Shown here: positions 59,153-64,000 of the stretch, piece by piece | Layout of the letters: each line of letters opens with the position of its first letter | Position numbering within the stretch: the first letter of the stretch is position 1 | DNA from: Haloglomus litoreum | Lineage (GTDB): Archaea; Halobacteriota; Halobacteria; Halobacteriales; Haloarculaceae | Assembly: GCF_029338515.1 (NCBI RefSeq) | Contig: NZ_CP119988.1 | Location: 1,178,001 to 1,242,000 of the forward strand | Length of the DNA stretch: 64,000 nt | Direction: 5' to 3' | The notes under the pieces: model-generated | Seen by the model: the letters and a program-made list of their open reading frames with translations, nothing else | The model's database searches: none | Told to the model about the DNA's origin: nothing | Made by a program: the position numbers and the translations under genes

Positions 59153-61270
59153 ATGGTCGAATTCGGTGACGAAGCTCTCCAGGCGAATTTCAAGCTGTTC
59201 CTCGAGGGCCGGAACATCTACAAAGTGGATTGTGGTGACCGTGATGGGTGGCAGCGGTGGAAACGATTGAATCGGGTAGAATACCCCGAAGAGCCGGATG
59301 AGACGCAAGGATATGTGAATACATTCAAAGATATTGAGGTCGGCGATGTCGTTCTTGCCCAGCACATCGGCGGCGAAGAAGGCACCAAACACACCTTTGG
59401 TTTCGGGGTCGTCGCACACGGAGACGAATTCTATGACCCGGAGTCGATTCCCGTTGATCCGGATACTGGAGACCCACTCGCGTTGTGGGTTTCATGGGTC
59501 ACAGTAGCGGATAATGGGGAACACATCACCGCCGATGTTCCGGCAGAGTTCCCCGAGGAGCCGGTGATTGCGGTTTCACAGGAATACTTCGAGGATTTGT
59601 TGGAGGGGTTGGGTGGAGAGTCGTACCCACCTGATAATGATGTCCTCATCAATCGTCTAATTGCCGCACCGAGCGAGAGTCCGGGATTTGGGCTTGCTGA
59701 ATGGCTTGCCGAAAGTCTCGACGGAGACTTCGAGTATTTCATCCTCAAGACGGGTGACGACGAGTATGATGATGAGCCAGATAGTTCGTACCACTTCAGA
59801 GAGAACATCCCTGGCTGTAACCAACTGAATACAGCGGTCCCGGATGTCCGATTCGTTTACCTCGAGGACGGCGAGTTCTACGCTGTCGGCTCCCTCGGGG
59901 AGGTTGAAACCAAAGATCGGGATGGAGTGAGTCATTATTTCGCCGAGGTAACTCAGTACCACGAAATCGATCCGATTCCGCGTGAGACTGTCGAAGAGCA
60001 GCTTACCATCGATTTTCCGATTCAGTATGGGATCATCAAGATCGAAGAGTCCGACTACGAGCATATCCTCGGCAGCAACACTGCCCGTGACCCGCGAGCC
60101 GCGACCGACGAGCTCCTCGAAGAGGAATCCGGGCAAGCCCACCTCTATCGGCAGGCGCTGGCTCATCTCGTGGCTGGCAAAAATCTCGTCTTCTATGGCC
60201 CACCGGGAACCGGGAAAACGCGGGCAGCTCGGAAGCTTTCAAACGCGATTTGCGCGGGCGATTACTCGCTGGTGACGGCGAATGCAGAGTGGTCGAACTA
60301 CCAGGTTGTCGGCGGGTATGCGCCTTCTGAAGACGGGTTCGAACCGCAGCAAGGATTCCTGACAAAGGCGGCCGCTGATTGTCAGCAGACGCTCCAGCAG
60401 CCAGCTGACGCCCATCCGACTTGGTTGCTGATCGACGAGCTCAATCGGGCGAATCTCGACGAGGCCTTCGGTGACGTCTTCACGCTGCTCGATATCGACT
60501 ACAGAACCTCCCGCAAGCTCTCATACGCACCGAACGCGGACGACGTCCCAGTTCCTCTCTCGTTCCGGATTCTCGCCACGATGAACACGTATGACCAGGC
60601 GCAGCTGTTCTCGCTGGGCTATGCATTCAGGCGGCGCTTTGCCTTCGTCCGGGTCCCCTCGCTGATGGACAATGGGGGCCAAGCACCCACAACCAGCGAG
60701 CCGACTCACGACCCTTCTCCTCCTGATCTGACTCCCGGAAGTGAAACGACAATCGATGTCGTACGGGATGTGATTCCGGAATATTTCCTCCTTGGAGTTG
60801 ACGACGGTGTGGGTGTTTCCGCTGCAGACGTTGCAGTGGTGCTGGAAAACCTGGCGACCCCCACACAGCTCCAGCAAACCATGGAGGCACTAGATGAGCA
60901 CGAAGAACTCCGGACGGGGGCGCTCGACTGGCTCCAAACGCTCGCCTATTTCGCTCAAGAGGTGATCAAGCGTGACGTCGTCGAAATCGGACAAGCGCTC
61001 CTCATCGACGCCGCGAAATACGTTGTCGCCTATCAACTGCTCTTCCCGGAGCAGCTTGACCGTAGTGTGCTTGATCAGGCCGTGGTGTCGTATCTCGTCC
61101 CGCAATTCGAGCACTTCATGCCGGAGCTCCGCCGTGCAGAAACAATCGATCAGGATAGCCACGCAGCTGAGGACTTCCAGGAGATCATTGATCTCGCGAA
61201 TCAGCTCGGGCTGCCAGAAACCGCGTCTGTCCTGGCTGCGGCGAAAGAAGACAAGCGCGTGCTCGAGTAG
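59153..61270 (+). CDS. mcrB: McrB-like AAA+ GTPase with N-terminal EVE/PUA-like reader domain
   Basis: 705 residues. The N-terminal 150 residues look like an EVE/PUA-type modified-base reader (FLEGRNIYKVDCGDRDGW, VGDVVLAQHIGGEEGT, HTFGFGVVAHGDEFYDPES); a second unassigned domain follows. The AAA+ motor has Walker A FYGPPGTGKTRAARKL near residue 349, Walker B WLLIDELNRANLDEAFGD near 425, and the McrB-type MNTYDQAQLFSLGYAFRRRF. McrB binds modified DNA and uses nucleotide hydrolysis to drive McrC cleavage. The C-terminus is helical. mcrC follows 5 bp later. A leaderless-type promoter lies at 59120. Confidence 0.9.
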   Translation: MVEFGDEALQANFKLFLEGRNIYKVDCGDRDGWQRWKRLNRVEYPEEPDETQGYVNTFKDIEVGDVVLAQHIGGEEGTKHTFGFGVVAHGDEFYDPESIPVDPDTGDPLALWVSWVTVADNGEHITADVPAEFPEEPVIAVSQEYFEDLLEGLGGESYPPDNDVLINRLIAAPSESPGFGLAEWLAESLDGDFEYFILKTGDDEYDDEPDSSYHFRENIPGCNQLNTAVPDVRFVYLEDGEFYAVGSLGEVETKDRDGVSHYFAEVTQYHEIDPIPRETVEEQLTIDFPIQYGIIKIEESDYEHILGSNTARDPRAATDELLEEESGQAHLYRQALAHLVAGKNLVFYGPPGTGKTRAARKLSNAICAGDYSLVTANAEWSNYQVVGGYAPSEDGFEPQQGFLTKAAADCQQTLQQPADAHPTWLLIDELNRANLDEAFGDVFTLLDIDYRTSRKLSYAPNADDVPVPLSFRILATMNTYDQAQLFSLGYAFRRRFAFVRVPSLMDNGGQAPTTSEPTHDPSPPDLTPGSETTIDVVRDVIPEYFLLGVDDGVGVSAADVAVVLENLATPTQLQQTMEALDEHEELRTGALDWLQTLAYFAQEVIKRDVVEIGQALLIDAAKYVVAYQLLFPEQLDRSVLDQAVVSYLVPQFEHFMPELRRAETIDQDSHAAEDFQEIIDLANQLGLPETASVLAAAKEDKRVLE

Positions 61271-61275
61271 CAAGA

Positions 61276-62637
61276 ATGCCCTACCGGACGTATCAAACCT
61301 ACTCGCAGGCAGATCTCGGCCTTAGCGATGCGGACTGGGACGGGCTGGTTGCGTATGTCGAATCGATCAACAGTGCACTCGCAGAGGCACAATCCGACCG
61401 ACCCCGCGTAGAGGAAATCGAAGTCCCCCCACCATCAATCAGCGATGATGGATTCTCACCTGGTGGGTGGGCCGGTCAGTACCCGCCTGATGTGACGGTC
61501 AAGCCCGGTCGGTTGGATGATGAGGAATTCGAGTCCCTGCTTGCCGATATCCAGGGCTGGGCAGAGGTGGTCGGTGCCGATACGATCTCGGCATCACTGC
61601 CGCTCTCGAACGAGTTGCTGCTGGATGAGCGAACGCGACTGGCAGGCTACAGTCGAGCGCTGATCGAGTATACTGAGACTATCTTAGCCCACCGGCTTCC
61701 CGTGACGGTCACCCGGACACGAGAACGAGAGCAGTCACCGCAGGGCCGACCCGTGATGTCGGACACCATCACACAGCGCGCTCAGGGCCGCCGAGACATC
61801 GTCACTGAGAACGTCGAGTTCTCGTTTGAGACGCTGCCGAACTATCTGCTCGTCCGGTTCCATATCGAGTTAGCAAACCAGATGCGAGCGTTAGCAGACG
61901 AGTTCACCTACTACGAGCGCGCATTCCAGCGACAGATCCGGTATCATGAGCAGTTCATCCAGGAAGGGATTCCGGGCCAACTCGTGGATGATGCACTCGA
62001 GACCGACTTCGGTGATCCACGGATTCTCTCGAAGGTTCGACGGGCAGTCAGTGGCGAGATGGCTGAAGTCGTCGACCTATGGGAAGCGTTCCAGCGGGCG
62101 ATCAGTATGGAGATCGAACTCGCCTCGAATCTTACGTCGGCTATCAAACCGATGAGCAAGATCTACGAACTCTGGTGTCTCAGTCTTCTCGATCGTCTCC
62201 TCACCGATATCGTCGGTACCGACGGCACACGTCCCGAGTCGCTGTCGGGGGTGTTCGAATACGGATCCTCGGTCAAACTCTACTACAATCGGTCAATCGC
62301 CACCCACAGTAACTTCCTCTGGCCCGGGATGGGAATCAGCCCAGGCGCGCCTGATTTTGCGCTCGAAGCTGATGGCGAGCTCGTCTGGGTCGGTGACGCG
62401 AAATACAAGACCTGGCGGACGCTTGACCTGGATGACTACCGACGCTTCATCACGTATCTCGTGGATCTGGTTCCCGAGGCCGAGACTGGTACGATCCTGT
62501 ACATCGATGATTCCTCTGGGTCGTTCCGTCGTGAACAGGATTTCCAGGCGTTTTCGATCGAGCACATAGCTGCGCGTCCGCGGACAAAGTCACAGTCTTC
62601 CGGATTCTTGCGCGAGAAATTTGAACGGTTGCTATAG
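61276..62637 (+). CDS. mcrC: McrC-like nuclease subunit
   Basis: 453 residues, directly after mcrB. Long N-terminal region (about 1-300) with ISASLPLSNELLLDERTRLA and helical blocks; then PMSKIYELWCLSLLDRLLTD and a PD-(D/E)XK core: GAPDFALEADGELVWVGDAK, followed by YKTW, with Asp and DAK, then DLDDYRRFITYLVDLVPEAE. McrC supplies the cleavage activity of McrBC restriction enzymes and binds the McrB hexamer. Longer than E. coli McrC (348), as usual for DUF2357-type partners. No modification enzyme is present nearby, as expected for a type IV system. Confidence 0.85.
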   Translation: MPYRTYQTYSQADLGLSDADWDGLVAYVESINSALAEAQSDRPRVEEIEVPPPSISDDGFSPGGWAGQYPPDVTVKPGRLDDEEFESLLADIQGWAEVVGADTISASLPLSNELLLDERTRLAGYSRALIEYTETILAHRLPVTVTRTREREQSPQGRPVMSDTITQRAQGRRDIVTENVEFSFETLPNYLLVRFHIELANQMRALADEFTYYERAFQRQIRYHEQFIQEGIPGQLVDDALETDFGDPRILSKVRRAVSGEMAEVVDLWEAFQRAISMEIELASNLTSAIKPMSKIYELWCLSLLDRLLTDIVGTDGTRPESLSGVFEYGSSVKLYYNRSIATHSNFLWPGMGISPGAPDFALEADGELVWVGDAKYKTWRTLDLDDYRRFITYLVDLVPEAETGTILYIDDSSGSFRREQDFQAFSIEHIAARPRTKSQSSGFLREKFERLL

Positions 62638-62708
62638 GCCCTCAATTGGAACTTGATGAGAGAATAGGTCACTATCGGACCGTACCCGGGACTTATCCTG
62701 AAGTCTCC

Positions 62709-63006
62709 ATCAGAGCTAGCCTCACGAAGTGCTGGCTTGACCGCGAGGAACTCGGCTAGCTCGAGGAGACTGCCGCCCGGGCGGACTGAGAGCACGAGAT
62801 CACCATCCAACTCATGGGATGGTGTGGGCTCCGAGCGGACGGGGAACGTATCGAGTCACGACCTCCGACGCCCCTGGGCGACGTATCATCTCGTCGAGCG
62901 GCGGGCCAATGTCCGGACGATGATAGCCGTCGGTAGGTGATCTGATTACTCTGCTAGCGAGCCGTATCTCGCAGAGCCGGCCGAGAGTCGAATCGGGAAG
63001 GCGCTG
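62709..63006 (+). pseudogene. decayed SNJ2-type tyrosine integrase
   Basis: Clear remains of a relative of the integrase at 45274. LTKCWLDREELG matches VTKCWLDQDELS; a TAG at 62757-62759 and a TGA at 62787-62789 interrupt the frame; IQLMGWCGLRA matches VQLMGRCGLRA. About 75-80 codons are then missing and the frame shifts to SHDLRRPWATYHLVERR, followed by VRTMIAVG with the conserved Trp codon now TGA (62938-62940), and SDYSASEPYLAEPAESRIG. The catalytic Tyr codon survives, but the gene cannot make an integrase. It marks an older integration event at this end of the island. Confidence 0.9.
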
Positions 63007-63870
63007 TCATCCTGCTTCGGTGTCTTCGTCCTGCTGTATCTGCCACCATTCTCCCTGCTCCATCGACGCCGCAGCGCGAAGCGAGATAGTGTCTCTGTTT
63101 CCTCTCTCTTTCGTGGTGATATCGGCAAAAGCACCGACCTGGCCGGCGTCTCTTGCATTCTCGTCAGCCCCCGACTTGAGACCTGGAGCGCCGGGCTCAA
63201 AGAATCCCCTTTCGATAAGTTCCGTCTTGACCTTCTGTCCCAGTTTCATCTTCCCGGGAACTAGCCCAGCTGCTCGAGAGAGATACTTGAACGTCGGATC
63301 CTCAGCCAGCCGGTCCGCCTCTTCGTCCCGACGGCGGTATCGTCGCTCATAGTCGACAATGACTTCAATGACCAGAAGCGCAATTCCCTCGATTCGTTTC
63401 CGATTCCCGAAGGCAGTCAGATCCAATAACAGCATTCCGCGAACAGCCTCCGCCTGGAGATGTCTAGGAATATCCAATTGGCTACAATACGCCTGCGTAA
63501 TCCGTTTCTTGTCGATATTCGCTAGCCGGGATGCCTGGTTTCCGTCCGACGGATGTCGGCCTTCCTGATGCAGTGCGAGCCGGGTCTCAGGGACCTTGAA
63601 ACGGGCAAACTGACTCGACTTCTTCCGTTCCGCCTCTACTCCGATCGATGTCGCTCCGATAGGTTCGTAGCCGACAGACCATGGACTCAACTCTGTCTCC
63701 CACGCCGCCGGTAGCTCACCATCTACACTATCCGACGTGTCCCGGCCCCGGTAGTCCAGAGTCGGCTGGTCATCATCGGACTCATCTAGCCACTGGATAC
63801 GGTCGATATCTTCCTCAGGCGCGACTGCTTCGTCTTCATCCAACTGTCGCACCCGAACGATCCGACGCAT
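63007..63870 (-). CDS. haloarchaeal RNA polymerase epsilon subunit-like protein
   Basis: 287 residues. The region DKKRITQAYCSQLDIPRHLQ, then VRGMLLLDLTAFGNRKRIEG and IALLVIEVIVDYERRYRRR, follows the pattern I associate with the haloarchaeal RNA polymerase epsilon (RpoEps) protein, including the LDLTAFGxxxxI core. The N-terminal 85 residues are acidic and variable; the C-terminus (ELIERGFFEPGAPGLKSG) differs. It could be an element-encoded paralogue or a chromosomal gene at the island edge. Its stop lies immediately next to the integrase pseudogene, in the opposite direction. A minus-strand box around 63896 lies about 27-30 nt before the ATG. Homology is from memory of the family pattern, so moderate. 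Confidence 0.5.
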   Translation of the reverse strand: MRRIVRVRQLDEDEAVAPEEDIDRIQWLDESDDDQPTLDYRGRDTSDSVDGELPAAWETELSPWSVGYEPIGATSIGVEAERKKSSQFARFKVPETRLALHQEGRHPSDGNQASRLANIDKKRITQAYCSQLDIPRHLQAEAVRGMLLLDLTAFGNRKRIEGIALLVIEVIVDYERRYRRRDEEADRLAEDPTFKYLSRAAGLVPGKMKLGQKVKTELIERGFFEPGAPGLKSGADENARDAGQVGAFADITTKERGNRDTISLRAAASMEQGEWWQIQQDEDTEAG

Positions 63871-64000
63871 CTGAGACGGGGTTCCATACGGGAGCTTATC
63901 AGCCTATGTGTGAACGGAAGACCCCTTTTGGCCACGTATATCATTGAGTAACTTACCAAATGCTTATTTGATAGTTATTATTTATATGTACTTCCGCAAC

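Overview
The window is haloarchaeal DNA. The reading frames are GC-rich and encode acidic, D/E-rich proteins; several genes have TATA-like boxes about 25-30 nt before the start codon with no room for a leader; and the tRNA, tRNA methyltransferase and integrase families are of archaeal or halophile type. No species can be named from the sequence alone.

Layout. (1) 1-7.6 kb looks like ordinary chromosome: an acyl-CoA carboxylase subunit cut by the window edge, enoyl-CoA hydratase, acyl-CoA dehydrogenase, a CoA-ligase-like protein with damaged ATP motifs, an IclR regulator, an AT-rich gap and a Trm5-type tRNA methyltransferase. (2) tRNA-Thr(CGT) at 7675-7748 marks the change to accessory DNA, which runs to the right end of the window. 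(3) 7.8-12.5 kb is a tightly overlapping six-gene operon that looks like an element replication module (a PCNA-like protein, a D12 adenine methyltransferase, zinc-ribbon and winged-helix proteins), followed by a hairpin-rich non-coding segment. (4) 12.9-22.1 kb encodes a DptF-DptG-DptH-like set, normally the restriction arm of DNA phosphorothioation systems, with no dnd modification genes in the window. (5) 22.1-26.6 kb holds a small ribbon-helix-helix-like gene with palindromic sites, two paralogous Mrr-like nucleases and a small HExxH membrane protein. (6) 26.7-40.7 kb is read leftward. Its core is a long, mostly overlapping operon of secreted and membrane proteins (signal-peptide glycoprotein-like protein, many small multi-TM proteins, two tiny coupled ORFs, a packaging or secretion-type ATPase, and a membrane-anchored eight-bladed beta-propeller protein). 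This looks like the envelope or vesicle module of a virus-like or plasmid-vesicle element. (7) 40.9-46 kb has two small regulators, an NCS1 permease plus amidase pair, and an intact SNJ2-type short tyrosine integrase. (8) 46-64 kb is a second defence-rich stretch: a membrane-anchored Mrr nuclease, a PD-(D/E)XK pair, an HNH nuclease, an AddAB-like helicase-nuclease pair, another nuclease-like gene, McrB and McrC, then a decayed second integrase and a protein resembling the haloarchaeal RNA polymerase epsilon subunit.

The accessory part therefore combines at least one integrated virus- or vesicle-like element with several restriction systems. A 60-bp repeat family (four copies) and a 139-bp MITE-like element show repeated insertion. 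I found no second copy of the tRNA-Thr 3' end, so the right boundary of the island is either outside the window or too diverged to see.
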